In this document: one piece after another, positions 16,401-25,131 of the stretch
Numbering within the stretch: the stretch's first letter is position 1
Layout: each line of letters opens with the position of its first letter
Source: Halopseudomonas sabulinigri
Lineage (GTDB): Bacteria; Pseudomonadota; Gammaproteobacteria; Pseudomonadales; Pseudomonadaceae
Reading direction: 5' to 3'
Length of the DNA stretch: 64,000 nucleotides
Assembly: GCF_900105255.1 (NCBI RefSeq)
Contig: NZ_LT629763.1
Coordinates: 744,001 to 808,000, forward strand
Translations under genes and position numbers: made by a program
Notes under the pieces: model-generated
The model's input: only the letters and a program-made list of their open reading frames with translations
What the model was told of the DNA's origin: nothing
Databases searched by the model: none

Positions 16401-17331
16401 CAGCGGTATCGCGAATCTCGCGCTCGCCCGGCAGAAAGATCAGCACATCACCCGGCGGTTGCCGCTGCGCACGTTCGTGATCGGCAATTTCGCGCAGGGC
16501 AGAGACGATGCCCTGATCGATACTCAGGTCTTCCTCTACGGCGTTGCCCTCTTCGTCCTGCTCCGCGGTGAGCGGGCGATACCAAAGATCGACCGGGTAG
16601 GTTCTGCCGGAGACCTCAATCACGGGGGCATTATTGAAGTGTTGCGAGAAGCGTTCCAGATCAATGGTCGCCGAGGTAATGATTACCTTCAGGTCTGGCC
16701 GCTTGGCCAGGATAGTCTTCAGGTAGCCCAGCAGAAAATCGATATTCAGGCTGCGCTCATGCGCCTCATCGATGATCAGCGTGTCGTAGCGGTTGAGAAA
16801 GCGATCATTCTGCGTCTCGGCTAGCAGAATACCGTCGGTCATCAGCTTGATCAGCGTCTTGTCCGAGCTTTGGTCGGTAAAACGCACTTGGTAGCCCACC
16901 AGTTCGCCCAGAGGCGTACCCAGCTCATCGGCGATACGGCTGGCGACACTGCGCGCTGCCAGACGTCTTGGCTGAGTGTGGCCGATCAGGCCGCGGGTGC
17001 CACGCCCCAGTTCCAGACAAATCTTCGGTAGCTGGGTGGTTTTACCCGAGCCAGTCTCCCCGGCAATAACCACCACCTGGTGCTCGGCAATAGCGGCTTT
17101 GATCTGCTCGCGCTTCTCGGCAATCGGCAAGCTGTCGACAAAGCGAATGGACGGAATGCTGGCCGAGCGCGCGGCAACCCTGGCAGCTGACGCCTCGAAG
17201 CGCCTGACCCAGTCGCCGCTGGCGCTGACCTGGCCGGCACCGCTCAGTTTGCGAAACTGTTGTTGCAGGCGCTGGCGGTCAGCCGCCATGACGCTGGAAA
17301 AATCGGGGCTGCGCATCTCTGAGTCGGGCAT
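13435..17331 (-). CDS. hrpA: ATP-dependent RNA helicase HrpA
   Basis: A full-length DEAH-box helicase of 1298 residues, the size normal for HrpA. Walker A is GETGSGKT (residues 91-98), followed by the DEAH motif in LIIDEAHERSLN, the SAT motif in IITSATIDLERF, and VLATNVAETSLTVPGI and QRKGRCGRVAPG in the second RecA domain. The helicase-associated and OB-fold domains follow, then the long HrpA-specific C-terminal region (residues about 650-1298). HrpA unwinds RNA and rescues collided or stalled ribosomes. Translation starts at ATG 17331 behind AGGAAG. Confidence 0.97.
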   Translation of the reverse strand: MPDSEMRSPDFSSVMAADRQRLQQQFRKLSGAGQVSASGDWVRRFEASAARVAARSASIPSIRFVDSLPIAEKREQIKAAIAEHQVVVIAGETGSGKTTQLPKICLELGRGTRGLIGHTQPRRLAARSVASRIADELGTPLGELVGYQVRFTDQSSDKTLIKLMTDGILLAETQNDRFLNRYDTLIIDEAHERSLNIDFLLGYLKTILAKRPDLKVIITSATIDLERFSQHFNNAPVIEVSGRTYPVDLWYRPLTAEQDEEGNAVEEDLSIDQGIVSALREIADHERAQRQPPGDVLIFLPGEREIRDTADYLRKANLKHTEILPLYARLSAAEQQKIFASHAGRRVVLATNVAETSLTVPGIVYVIDPGEARISRYSPRSKVQRLPVEAVSQASANQRKGRCGRVAPGICVRLYSEEDFNGRPAFTDPEIRRTNLASVILQMLNLRLGRIEDFPFIEPPDSRAISDGFTLLQELGAVDKAGGMSELGRQLARLPVDPRIGRMLLEGAQQNCLHEIAVIASALAVQDPRERPLEKQQAADQAHAQWADDASDFAAFLNLWAGHEQQRQALTQGQLRSWCRRNFLNYLRLREWRETHRQIRLTCRDLGLKENEQAAGHESIHKALLSGLLSHLGNKTEEGDYLGARQRRFLLHPSSALAKKKPAWVMVAELTETRRLYGRLAAKLDPLWIEPLAKHLTKTSYSEPHWEKKRGQVVAFEQVTLYGLIIVPRRKVHYGPIDPVVSRELFIRHALVAGEWHGRAAFNKANQQLIGELDELEAKSRKRDIVVDDETLYRYFDQHLPADIVQLASFERWLKRTSQQQPKLLHMTRDDLLQREANDVSADLYPDLLRWESAALPLSYHFEPGHPADGVTVRIPASLLRRIPPARLEWLVPGLLFDKCVALVRGLPKALRKNFVPVPDFVRAALERMPFGEGSLTQALGRELTRMTGVRLDEQNWHDIALEDHLRMRIEVVDAAGEVICSGRDYSALCGELEGRPMEPEPASSAVQESPENAEPAGSYALAETQVRKQAGIAVQVYPAWVEQGEEVVEQLFDVAQIAAQQHRKGVQRLLLQALPEQARLVRQRNQALKDAAIYYRDLGTAKQLTEDVLLGAVDRVFLLEGEPLPRAPDAIKALLEQRRADWVPAAEQLAQQVLAILKQWHGLRKRFKGKVELAHAMAMNDVRDQLAKLIYPGFAREVPAQWLAQYPRYLSAIEQRLDKLPGQVPRDRAWTDELQGFQQQYQALTDKWQREGRWDSQLDEWRWMLEEYRVSLFAQQLGTRMPVSAKRLAKLWREITA

Positions 17332-17349
17332 GGAGCTTCCTGTGGCATG

Positions 17350-17387
17350 AAAAAACCCCGCCGGGACCAGCCAGGCGGGGCTTTATT
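17350..17387 (-). terminator. Rho-independent terminator of fadD1
   Basis: On the minus strand the GCCCCGCC / GGCGGGG stem is followed by six T. It lies 32 bp after the fadD1 stop and just before hrpA, separating the two. Confidence 0.9.
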
Positions 17388-17418
17388 GTCGCAAAAATGC
17401 GCGCGTGATTGCAGGCGA

Positions 17419-19104
17419 TTAGCCGGCCAGTTTCTTCAGCTCTTCATCGCGCAGTTCACGGCGCAGAATCTTGCCTACGTTGGTGGTGGGCAGACTGTCG
17501 CGGAACTCGACGAACTTGGGCACTTTGTAGGCCGTCAGGTTGCTGCGCATGTGTTCCTTGACCTGGGCTTCGGTCAGGTTGGCATCCGCGCTCTTGACCA
17601 GGAAGACCTTGATCGCCTCACCGGATTTCTCATCCGGCACACCAATGGCAGCGCACTGGGCAACACCTGGAATAGCGGCCATAACGTCTTCCAGCTCATT
17701 GGGGTAGACGTTGAAGCCGGAGACCAGAATCATGTCTTTCTTGCGGTCGACGATGCGCAGGTAGCCGTCTTCCTGAATGATGGCGATATCGCCGGTCTTC
17801 AACCAGCCTTCGTCATCGAGGATTTCCTCGGTGGCTTCCTTGCGCTGCCAGTAGCCCTTCATGACCTGCGGGCCCTTGACACACAGCTCGCCGCGCTCGC
17901 CCAACGGCAACTCGTTGTTGTCTTCGTCGATTACCTTGCACAGCGTTGAAGGCACTGGAATACCAATGGTACCCAAGCGAATATCACTGATTGGGTTGAC
18001 CGTAGCGACCGGGCTGGTTTCGGTCATGCCGAAGCCTTCACATACCGGGCTGCCAGTTACCTCTTTCCAGCGTTCGGCCGTGGCCAGTTGCAGCGCCATG
18101 CCGCCGGACAGCGTGACCTTGAAGCCGGTGAAATCCAGCGCGCGGAAAGCCGCGTTGTTGCACAGGCCGGCAAACAGCGTATTCAGACCGACAAAACCGG
18201 TGAAGCGATGCTGCGAGAGCTCTTTGACAAAGGCATCCAGGTCACGCGGGTTGGTGATCAGAATGTTGTGGTTACCGCTCAGCATCATGGCCATGCAATG
18301 GAAGGTGAAGGCGTAGATATGGTAGAGCGGCAGCGGGCAGATGATCACCTCTTCACCGTCGATCATGTTGGAGCCCATCAGCGCCTTGGCCTGCAGCATG
18401 TTGGCCACCAGGTTGCGGTGCGTGAGCATCGCGCCCTTGGCAACCCCTGTGGTGCCGCCGGTGTATTGCAGCACAGCCAGATCTTCGGCGGCGGGCGTGG
18501 CTTCAGTGAAGGACAAGGCACGGCCCTTGGCCATGGCGTCATTGAACTTGACCATGCCCGGGATGGAATAGGACGGCACCATCTTCTTGACGTGTTTGAC
18601 GACGGTATTGACCAGAAAACGCTTCAGCGGCGGCAGCATGTCGCCCACTTCGGTCACGATGACCTGCTTCACGCCGGTTTTCGGCACCACCTGTTCCGCC
18701 AGATGCGCCATATTGGCCAGGCAGACCAGCGCCTTGGCGCCCGAGTCGTTGAACTGGTGTTCCATTTCACGCTGGGTATACAGCGGGTTGGTATTGACCA
18801 CTACGTAACCGGCGCGCATGGCACCAAAGACGACGATCGGATACTGCAATACGTTCGGCATTTGCACGGCGATGCGATCGCCGGGCTGCAGACCGCTGTG
18901 TTTTTGCAGGTAAGCGGCAAAGTGACCAGACAGGGTGTACATCTCACCGTAGGTAATGGTCTTGCCAAGATTGGTAAAGGCGGGCTTGTTGGCAAAGCGT
19001 TGGCAGGACTCTTTGAGCACAGCCAGAATATTGGGGTACTGATCGGGGTTGATCTCTGAGTCAACGCCCGCTGGATATTTGTCTTTCCAGAAATTTTCAA
19101 GCAT
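17419..19104 (-). CDS. fadD1: Long-chain fatty acid-CoA ligase
   Basis: A 561-residue AMP-forming acyl-CoA synthetase. The P-loop-like motif is YTGGTTGVAKGAMLTHRNLV, the FACS signature region is GWLKTGDIAIIQEDGYLRIVDRKKDMI, and the catalytic lysine lies in NVGKILRREL near the C-terminus. It activates imported long-chain fatty acids to acyl-CoA on the inner membrane, the entry step of beta-oxidation. The start is ATG 19104 behind GGAGCGGG. It is followed by its own terminator. The paralogue fadD2 lies immediately upstream on the same strand, the same order as in Pseudomonas aeruginosa. Confidence 0.96.
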   Translation of the reverse strand: MLENFWKDKYPAGVDSEINPDQYPNILAVLKESCQRFANKPAFTNLGKTITYGEMYTLSGHFAAYLQKHSGLQPGDRIAVQMPNVLQYPIVVFGAMRAGYVVVNTNPLYTQREMEHQFNDSGAKALVCLANMAHLAEQVVPKTGVKQVIVTEVGDMLPPLKRFLVNTVVKHVKKMVPSYSIPGMVKFNDAMAKGRALSFTEATPAAEDLAVLQYTGGTTGVAKGAMLTHRNLVANMLQAKALMGSNMIDGEEVIICPLPLYHIYAFTFHCMAMMLSGNHNILITNPRDLDAFVKELSQHRFTGFVGLNTLFAGLCNNAAFRALDFTGFKVTLSGGMALQLATAERWKEVTGSPVCEGFGMTETSPVATVNPISDIRLGTIGIPVPSTLCKVIDEDNNELPLGERGELCVKGPQVMKGYWQRKEATEEILDDEGWLKTGDIAIIQEDGYLRIVDRKKDMILVSGFNVYPNELEDVMAAIPGVAQCAAIGVPDEKSGEAIKVFLVKSADANLTEAQVKEHMRSNLTAYKVPKFVEFRDSLPTTNVGKILRRELRDEELKKLAG

Positions 19105-19245
19105 GGATGCCCGCTCCTGAACGCAGTCGGCCGTGATACGCCGCGCTGTTGTCTTATGGTTTTACCGTGCCGATGCACGCATTTCGACGCAGATTTATAA
19201 AATATCGTTATTTCTGCGGCCGAAGAGCCGGAAGACTAGCAGCTT

Positions 19246-19273
19246 TTCCGGGGGCAGACCAGCACCCCCGGAA
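19246..19273. repeat. Inverted repeat between fadD2 and fadD1
   Basis: TTCCGGGGG (19246-19254) and CCCCCGGAA (19265-19273) form a perfect 9-bp stem with a 10-nt loop, extended outside by CAGCT/AGCTG after a short bulge. It lies after the fadD2 stop. There is no T-run, so it may attenuate or stabilise rather than terminate. The rest of the 244-bp gap must hold the fadD1 promoter; I see no clear one. Confidence 0.6.
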
Positions 19274-19348
19274 TCAGCTGAAAGGCGCTGACTACGGGTG
19301 TTGTCAGGCGACAGGAGGCTGACCGAACAGTCAGCTTTAGCGGGTTAT

Positions 19349-21037
19349 CTATTCCTTGTCACGCAGCTCGCGGCGCAGAATCTTGCCCACAGCAGACATG
19401 GGTAGCGACTCGCGCATTTCGTAGTATTTGGGCACCTTGTAACCGGTGAAGTTGGCACGACAATAGGCTTTCAGTTCGTCTATTGTCAGATCGGGCGAGT
19501 TGGCCACCACAAACAACTTGACCGCCTCTCCCGACTTTTCATCCGGCACGCCAATGGCAGCGGCATTGGCCACTTTGGGATGCGCGGCCACCACGTCTTC
19601 AATTTCGTTGGGGTAGACGTTGAAGCCGGACACGATGATCAGATCTTTGATGCGGTCGACAATGGATACAAAACCATCGGCGTCGATAATCGCAACGTCG
19701 CCCGTGTGGAACCAGCCGTCGGCGTCCAGCACTTCATCAGTTGCTTCCGGCCGGTTCCAATAGCCTTTCATCACCTGCGGCCCCTTCACACAAAGCTCGC
19801 CACGCTCACCGATGCCCAGCTCCGCGCCCTGCTCGTCGATCACTTTCAGCGCTGTGCCAACAACCGCCAGACCCACAGTGCCGATACGCGAAAGGCCATC
19901 GCCCGGGCTCGCAGTCACCACCGGGGAACATTCAGTCAGGCCATAGCCTTCGCCGATCTTGCAGCCGGTTTTTTTCTCCCAGCGCTCCGCCGTCGCCTTG
20001 ACCAGCGCCGTGCCGCCGGAGCCGGTACTTTTCAAATGGCTGAAATCGATATTGGCGAACTCGGGATGGTCCATCAGCGCAACAAACAAGGTATTGAGGC
20101 CAACTACCGAGGAAAACGGCCACTTTGTCAGCTCGGCGACGAAACCGGGAATGTCGCGCGGGTTGGTGATCAGCACGTTGTGGTGACCGGCGATCATCAT
20201 GCACATACAGTTCACGGTGAAGGCGAAGATATGGTACAGCGGCAGCGGCGCGATGATGACCTCGCCACTGTCCTTGGTGATCTTGTTGCCGTCCTTGTCG
20301 AGCTGCTGCATGTTGGCGTACACCTGCAGCATGTTGGCCACCAGGTTGCCGTGGGTCAGCATGGCGCCCTTGGCAACGCCGGTAGTACCGCCGGTGTATT
20401 GCAGCACCGCCACATCATCCAGCGTCTTGCTGACCGCCGTCGGGCGCTGTCCCTGGCTACGCTGCAAGGCTTTCTTGAAGGAGATTGCCTGCGGCAGCTG
20501 ATAAGCCGGCACCATCTTCTTGACGTGCTTGACCACCGCATTGGTGATAACCCCTTTGAGACCCGGCAGCATGTCGCCAATCTTGGCTTCGAAGAGAAAC
20601 TCGATGTCGGTGTCTGGCAGTACTTCCTGCACCAGATGACCAAATACGTTCATGAAGATCAGCGCACGTGCACCGGAGTCCTTGAACTGGTGACGCATCT
20701 CCCGCGCGGTGTACAGCGGGTTGGTATTGACCACAATCAGGCCGGCGCGAATGGCACCAAATACGGCAATCGGGAACTGCAGTACGTTGGGCATCTGCAC
20801 GGCAATACGGTCACCGGGCTGCAGGCTGGTGTGTTGCTGCAGGTAAGCGGCAAACGCGGCAGAGTAGCGATCCAGATCAGCATAACTGAGGGTTACACCC
20901 ATATTACTGAAGGCAGGACGATCGCTGTGCTTCTGGCAGGCCTGCTGGAAGACATCTATGACCGATGTGTACTGTGCGGGGTCAATGCTAGCCGGGATGC
21001 CGGCTGGCCGTTTGTCGTCCCAGAACGAAGCGTCCAT
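19349..21037 (-). CDS. fadD2: Long-chain fatty acid-CoA ligase, second copy
   Basis: The start is ATG 21037 (MDASFWDDKRPAG), with AGAGGA upstream; the frame continues 23 codons further without support. The 562-residue protein shows the same signatures as FadD1: YTGGTTGVAKGAMLTHGNLV, GWFHTGDVAIIDADGF and VGKILRRELRD. It differs from FadD1 by a short insertion (QQLDKDGNKITKDSGEV) before the IIAPLPLYH segment. Tandem paralogues usually divide chain length or growth conditions; which does what here cannot be read. It is divergent from the lipase-like gene. Confidence 0.96.
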   Translation of the reverse strand: MDASFWDDKRPAGIPASIDPAQYTSVIDVFQQACQKHSDRPAFSNMGVTLSYADLDRYSAAFAAYLQQHTSLQPGDRIAVQMPNVLQFPIAVFGAIRAGLIVVNTNPLYTAREMRHQFKDSGARALIFMNVFGHLVQEVLPDTDIEFLFEAKIGDMLPGLKGVITNAVVKHVKKMVPAYQLPQAISFKKALQRSQGQRPTAVSKTLDDVAVLQYTGGTTGVAKGAMLTHGNLVANMLQVYANMQQLDKDGNKITKDSGEVIIAPLPLYHIFAFTVNCMCMMIAGHHNVLITNPRDIPGFVAELTKWPFSSVVGLNTLFVALMDHPEFANIDFSHLKSTGSGGTALVKATAERWEKKTGCKIGEGYGLTECSPVVTASPGDGLSRIGTVGLAVVGTALKVIDEQGAELGIGERGELCVKGPQVMKGYWNRPEATDEVLDADGWFHTGDVAIIDADGFVSIVDRIKDLIIVSGFNVYPNEIEDVVAAHPKVANAAAIGVPDEKSGEAVKLFVVANSPDLTIDELKAYCRANFTGYKVPKYYEMRESLPMSAVGKILRRELRDKE

Positions 21038-21276
21038 TATTTTTATCCTCTTTCCCGTTGGTGCATTTGTTATAAGCTGCTCTGACTGCTGACAGGCGCC
21101 GACCAACGCCGTTACCTGCGCCGTCGCGCAAAGATCCCAAAACTAACAGCTGCTTGGGGAAATACAAACTGCAGATATGTTTCATTTGGTTTGTGAATAC
21201 CTGGCTCCACTGGCGGGCAGTCAGCGCCAGGCTTGCTCCGTTTACACCCATAACAACAATCAGGATAACAGCCCGC

Positions 21277-22221
21277 ATGAATGCCGCCAGCACCGCTAAT
21301 ACCCAAACACCTGACCTTGACCAGCTACGTCAATGGCACCCGCAAGCCCCCTCTCGCGCCAGCGTGCTGATCTGCCATGGCATGGCGGAACACGGCGGGC
21401 GCTACGCCCGCCTGGCCGCTGTACTCAACGCGCAGGGCATCAGCGTGTATGCTCCGGACCTCCGTGGCCACGGGCCAGCTGCGCAAGCCCGGCCAGGGCA
21501 ACTACCGGGCGGCTGGCCTGCCATGGAAGAGGACCTGCGGCGATGGTTGGCTGCGATACGCAAGCGCAAGCCTGACGCCCCTTTGGTACTTCTGGGGCAC
21601 AGCATGGGTTCCTATCTGGTGCAGGGCTTGCTGTTGCAGCACTCAGCACTGGTGGACGCGGTCATCCTTAGCGGTAGCAACGCGCACCCTCCTACACTCA
21701 GCCGAGTAGGCCGTTTCGCCGCAGCAATAGAGCGTACGCTGCGTGCTGACGATGCGCCGGCCCAGACCCTTGGCAAGCTCAGTTTCGGGCAGTTCAACAA
21801 GGCTTTCACGCCAAACCGCACGGACTTTGACTGGCTCAGCCGTGACCCCGTTGAGGTTGATGCCTACGTAAACGACCCGTTGTGTGGTTTCACCCTGACC
21901 GCAGATTACTGGCATGGTCTGTTTACCACGCTGCTGCGTATCGCCGATGTAAAGCAACTGCGCAAGATAAGACACGATCTGCCCGTCCTGATCATCGGAG
22001 GCGATCAGGACCCGGTCAGTGCCGGCAATGGCTTACGTAAATTGCAAAGCCGCTTGCAGCAAGCGCAACTCAAGCAGGTAGAATTGCGGCTTTACCCACA
22101 AGCGCGCCATGAGGTGTTCAACGAAATCAACCGGGAGCAGGTTACCCGCGAGACGCTTGACTGGATCATGGCCACGCTTTCACTCGACAGCATAGGGAAG
22201 CCGACTGATGAAAATGCTTGA
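21277..22221 (+). CDS. Alpha/beta hydrolase, lysophospholipase/monoacylglycerol lipase type
   Basis: The start is ATG 21277 (MNAASTANTQ) behind CAGGA; the frame extends 41 codons upstream without support. The 314-residue product has the HGMAEHGGRY oxyanion loop of monoacylglycerol lipases, DLRGHGPAAQ, the nucleophile elbow LLGHSMGS, acid GGDQDPVS and catalytic His in YPQARHEVFNE. It likely releases fatty acids from monoacylglycerol or lysophospholipid, supplying the adjacent FadD enzymes. It overlaps the MaoC gene by 14 bp, so the two are co-translated. Confidence 0.91.
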   Translation: MNAASTANTQTPDLDQLRQWHPQAPSRASVLICHGMAEHGGRYARLAAVLNAQGISVYAPDLRGHGPAAQARPGQLPGGWPAMEEDLRRWLAAIRKRKPDAPLVLLGHSMGSYLVQGLLLQHSALVDAVILSGSNAHPPTLSRVGRFAAAIERTLRADDAPAQTLGKLSFGQFNKAFTPNRTDFDWLSRDPVEVDAYVNDPLCGFTLTADYWHGLFTTLLRIADVKQLRKIRHDLPVLIIGGDQDPVSAGNGLRKLQSRLQQAQLKQVELRLYPQARHEVFNEINREQVTRETLDWIMATLSLDSIGKPTDENA

Positions 22222-22675
22222 AAACCGTACCTACGACGAACTCACTGTGGGCGACAGCGTCCGTGTTGATCATCTGGTCAAGGAGCGCGACCTGATTCTG
22301 TTTGCCGAGGTGTCGGGCGACGTTAACCCGGTGCATCTGGACGAGGCCTTTGCTGCCAACACCCCGTTCAAGGGTCGCATTGCCCACGGCATGTTTTCCG
22401 GCGCGCTGATCTCCGCGACCATCGCCTGCGAGCTGCCGGGCCCCGGTACTATCTACATCGGCCAGGAAATGAGCTTTCTGCGCCCGGTGCGGTTGGACGA
22501 CACCATCAGCATTGAGCTGGAGGTACTGGAGAAATTGCCGAAAAACCGCGTGAAGATTGCCACCCGGGTGTTCAACCAGGATGGCAAGCAGGTTGTCGAC
22601 GGCGTGGCGACGGTGATGGCGCCTACGGAAAAAACCGCCATCCCACAGCCCGCGCTGCCGCCGATCAGCTTTTAA
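22208..22675 (+). CDS. MaoC-domain (R)-specific enoyl-CoA hydratase
   Basis: A 155-residue hot-dog protein carrying the hydratase-2 motif VSGDVNPVHLDEAFA, with the catalytic Asp and His, followed by FKGRIAHGMFSGAL. It hydrates 2-enoyl-CoA to (R)-3-hydroxyacyl-CoA and corresponds by context to PhaJ3 (PA3302) of P. aeruginosa, linking beta-oxidation to polyhydroxyalkanoate or other (R)-hydroxyacyl products. ATG 22208 is used; ATG 22214 would remove two residues. It overlaps the hydrolase upstream. Confidence 0.9.
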   Translation: MKMLENRTYDELTVGDSVRVDHLVKERDLILFAEVSGDVNPVHLDEAFAANTPFKGRIAHGMFSGALISATIACELPGPGTIYIGQEMSFLRPVRLDDTISIELEVLEKLPKNRVKIATRVFNQDGKQVVDGVATVMAPTEKTAIPQPALPPISF

Positions 22676-22723
22676 ACAGCAAGCAAGCAGCGTGATAACG
22701 CAGCTGTTTGCCATCATCCCCGC

Positions 22724-22760
22724 CATCGCAAGCTGCCAGTTTTGCTTGTCGCTTGCGATG
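22724..22760. terminator. Hairpin between convergent genes
   Basis: CATCGCAAGC (22724-22733) and GCTTGCGATG (22751-22760) are perfect 10-bp arms around a 17-nt loop, between the MaoC stop and the VWA stop. There is no T-run, so it is only a possible terminator. Confidence 0.45.
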
Positions 22761-22792
22761 AGGGCTTGTAGCTCTCGGCAACCGCCGCGCCG

Positions 22793-23977
22793 CTATTTGC
22801 TCAGATAACGCATGCCCTCCTCCAGACCTTCCAGCGTCAGCGGGTGCATGCGGTCTTCGATCAGATCGCGCACGATCTTGGTCGAGGTGGTGTAGTCCCA
22901 GGCATCACGCGGGTACGGGTTGATCCAGATCAGCTTCTTGTACTTCTCTGTAAAGCGCTGAATCCAGACGTGGCCCGCCTCCTCGTTCCAGTGCTCCACG
23001 CTGCCACCGGGCTGGGTAATCTCGTAGGGCGCCATGGCGGCGTCACCGACAAAAATGACCTTGTAGTCCGGGCCATACTTGTGCAGCAGATCCACTGTGG
23101 AAGTACGCTCGCTGGTACGGCGCATGTTGTTTTTCCACACCGATTCGTAAATACAGTTGTGGAAGTAGAAGTACTCCAGATGCTTGAACTCGGTACGGCA
23201 CGCCGAGAACAACTCTTCGCAAACCTTGATGTGCGCATCCATTGAGCCGCCTATATCAAACAGTAGCAGCAACTTGACGGCGTTGCGCCGCTCCGGTCGC
23301 ATCTGAATATTCAGCAAGCCGGCATCCTTGGCGGTGTGGTCAATGGTGCCGTCGATATCCAGCTCATCTGCCGCGCCCTGACGCGCAAACTTGCGCAGAC
23401 GGCGCAGTGCCACCTTGATGTTGCGCGTGCCCAGTTCAACCTGGTCGTCCAGGTTCTTGTATTCGCGCTGATCCCATACCTTGGCTGCCCTGCCCTGGCG
23501 TTTGCCGGCGTCACCCACACGAATGCCTTCGGGGTTGTAACCACCTGAGCCAAACGGGCTGGTACCACCGGTACCGATCCATTTATTGCCGCCTTCGTGG
23601 CGTTCCTTCTGCTCTTCGAGGCGCTTCTTGAACTCTTCGATGAGTTTATCCAGCCCACCCAGAGATTCGATCTTTGCCCGCTCCTCGTCACTCAGCATGC
23701 GCTCGAACTCCTTGCGCAGCCAGTCATCGGGGATCATCGCTTCAATCAGCTGGTCGAGATTTTCCAGGCCCTTGAAGTAGGCTCCAAAGGCACGGTCGAA
23801 CTTGTCGAAATGACGCTCGTCCTTGACCATTACGGTGCGCGCCAGATAGTAGAACTCGTCCATGTCGGCAAACACGACATGGTGCTTCAATGCATTGATT
23901 AGATCGAGCAACTCGCGCACCGATACCGGCACCTTGGCTGCACGCATTTCATTGAACAGGCCCAGTAACATGGGCAC
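22793..23977 (-). CDS. VWA-domain protein of the CoxE-like family
   Basis: A 394-residue protein. The N-terminal part (MPMLLGLFNEMRAAKVPVSV) and middle match the CoxE-like VWA family, and the C-terminal VWA domain begins at LLLLFDIGGSMDAHIK. The metal-ion site is DIGGS where the classical motif is DxSxS; Gly at this place is common in CoxE relatives. A charged, Gly-rich stretch (about residues 110-160) separates the two parts. It works with MoxR ATPases to assemble or activate metalloenzymes or complexes; the client here is unknown. It follows the MoxR gene by 133 bp. Confidence 0.9.
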   Translation of the reverse strand: MPMLLGLFNEMRAAKVPVSVRELLDLINALKHHVVFADMDEFYYLARTVMVKDERHFDKFDRAFGAYFKGLENLDQLIEAMIPDDWLRKEFERMLSDEERAKIESLGGLDKLIEEFKKRLEEQKERHEGGNKWIGTGGTSPFGSGGYNPEGIRVGDAGKRQGRAAKVWDQREYKNLDDQVELGTRNIKVALRRLRKFARQGAADELDIDGTIDHTAKDAGLLNIQMRPERRNAVKLLLLFDIGGSMDAHIKVCEELFSACRTEFKHLEYFYFHNCIYESVWKNNMRRTSERTSTVDLLHKYGPDYKVIFVGDAAMAPYEITQPGGSVEHWNEEAGHVWIQRFTEKYKKLIWINPYPRDAWDYTTSTKIVRDLIEDRMHPLTLEGLEEGMRYLSK

Positions 23978-24110
23978 CTCCCAATCAGGGAAAGACGACT
24001 ACGGCGATAAACCCGCCAGCCTTGTGGTCAGCGTTGAACCCGGGCACCGAAACCAGTCTCGGCGCGAGGGCTCTGCGAATGCACGGCGGGCGTTGGCCGG
24101 CCGACTTTCC

Positions 24111-24956
24111 TTAGCGGTTTTGACGGCGGGTCATGAAGGCCAGGCGTTCGAGCAGCTGCACATCCTGCTCGTTCTTGACCAGCGCACCGTAAAGCGGCGG
24201 AATCGCCTTGGTCGGATCGCGGTCACGCAACACAGCCTCGGGGATCTGATCAGCCATCAGCAGCTTGAGCCAATCAACCAGTTCGGAAGTAGAGGGCTTC
24301 TTCTTCAGGCCGGGCACCTTGCGCACGTCGAAGAAAATATCCATGGCTTCGGACAGCAGGTGCGTTTCGATTTTGGGGAAATGCACATCAACGATCTTCT
24401 TCATGGTCTCGCGATCGGGGAAGGCGATGTAATGGAAGAAGCAACGGCGCAGGAAGGCGTCCGGCAGTTCTTTTTCGTTGTTGGAGGTGATGATGATGAT
24501 CGGGCGCTGCTTGGCCTTGATCGTCTGATTGGTTTCGTAAACAAAGAACTCCATCTTGTCGAGTTCTTGCAGCAGGTCGTTAGGGAACTCTATATCGGCC
24601 TTGTCGATCTCGTCGATCAGCAGAATCGCGCGCTCTTCAGATTCGAAGGCTTCCCACAGTTTGCCCTTCTTGATGTAGTTGGCAACGTCATGCACTTTGT
24701 CGACGCCCAGCTGAGAATCACGCAGACGGCTGACCGCATCGTACTCATACAGCCCTTGATGCGCCTTGGTGGTCGATTTGATGTGCCAGGTAATGAGTTT
24801 GGCCCCCATGGATTCGGCCAACTGCTCGGCCAGCATGGTTTTACCTGTGCCAGGCTCGCCCTTGATCAGCAGCGGGCGTTCCAGGGTAATGGCGGCGTTG
24901 ACTGCCAATTTCAGGTCGTCGGTAGCGACGTAGGACTGAGTGCCTTCAAACTTCAT
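24111..24956 (-). CDS. MoxR-family AAA+ ATPase
   Basis: A 281-residue AAA+ protein with Walker A GEPGTGKT, Walker B AILLIDEIDKAD, sensor 1 IIITSNNEKELPDAFLRRC and the arginine region that follows. MoxR ATPases act as chaperones with VWA partners, here the CoxE-like protein downstream. The start ATG 24956 has AAGGA upstream. A sigma-70 type promoter lies at 25021-25050. Confidence 0.93.
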   Translation of the reverse strand: MKFEGTQSYVATDDLKLAVNAAITLERPLLIKGEPGTGKTMLAEQLAESMGAKLITWHIKSTTKAHQGLYEYDAVSRLRDSQLGVDKVHDVANYIKKGKLWEAFESEERAILLIDEIDKADIEFPNDLLQELDKMEFFVYETNQTIKAKQRPIIIITSNNEKELPDAFLRRCFFHYIAFPDRETMKKIVDVHFPKIETHLLSEAMDIFFDVRKVPGLKKKPSTSELVDWLKLLMADQIPEAVLRDRDPTKAIPPLYGALVKNEQDVQLLERLAFMTRRQNR

Positions 24957-25020
24957 CGGATATTCCTTGGGCCGAAGCCCGGTTAGACCAGGCGTTACGA
25001 GGATAAATGGGTAGTCAGAA

Positions 25021-25050
25021 ACTATAGCGTGCAGGCAATCGGGCTGTAAA
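25021..25050 (-). promoter_or_regulatory. Sigma-70 promoter for the MoxR-VWA pair
   Basis: On the minus strand TTTACA (25050-25045), an 18-bp spacer and TATAGT (25026-25021). This leaves a leader of about 58 nt before ATG 24956. Upstream, ATTCAA-GAT-TTGAAT (25063-25077) is a small palindrome that might bind a regulator. Confidence 0.55.
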
Positions 25051-25131
25051 CGAAGGGAGAGGATTCAAGATTTGAATGATACGGCGTCATTACTATTGAC
25101 GAGATCGCCAAAGCGCAGCGACTTCGGCGGC

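Noticed and set aside
17419-21037. fadD1-fadD2 tandem as a recent duplication
   Set aside because: The two proteins differ throughout, including an insertion, and the same pair occurs in Pseudomonas; it is an old duplication.
19580-21085. 501-codon plus-strand frame opposite fadD2
   Set aside because: His- and Val-rich antisense product with no domain; fadD2 accounts for the sequence.
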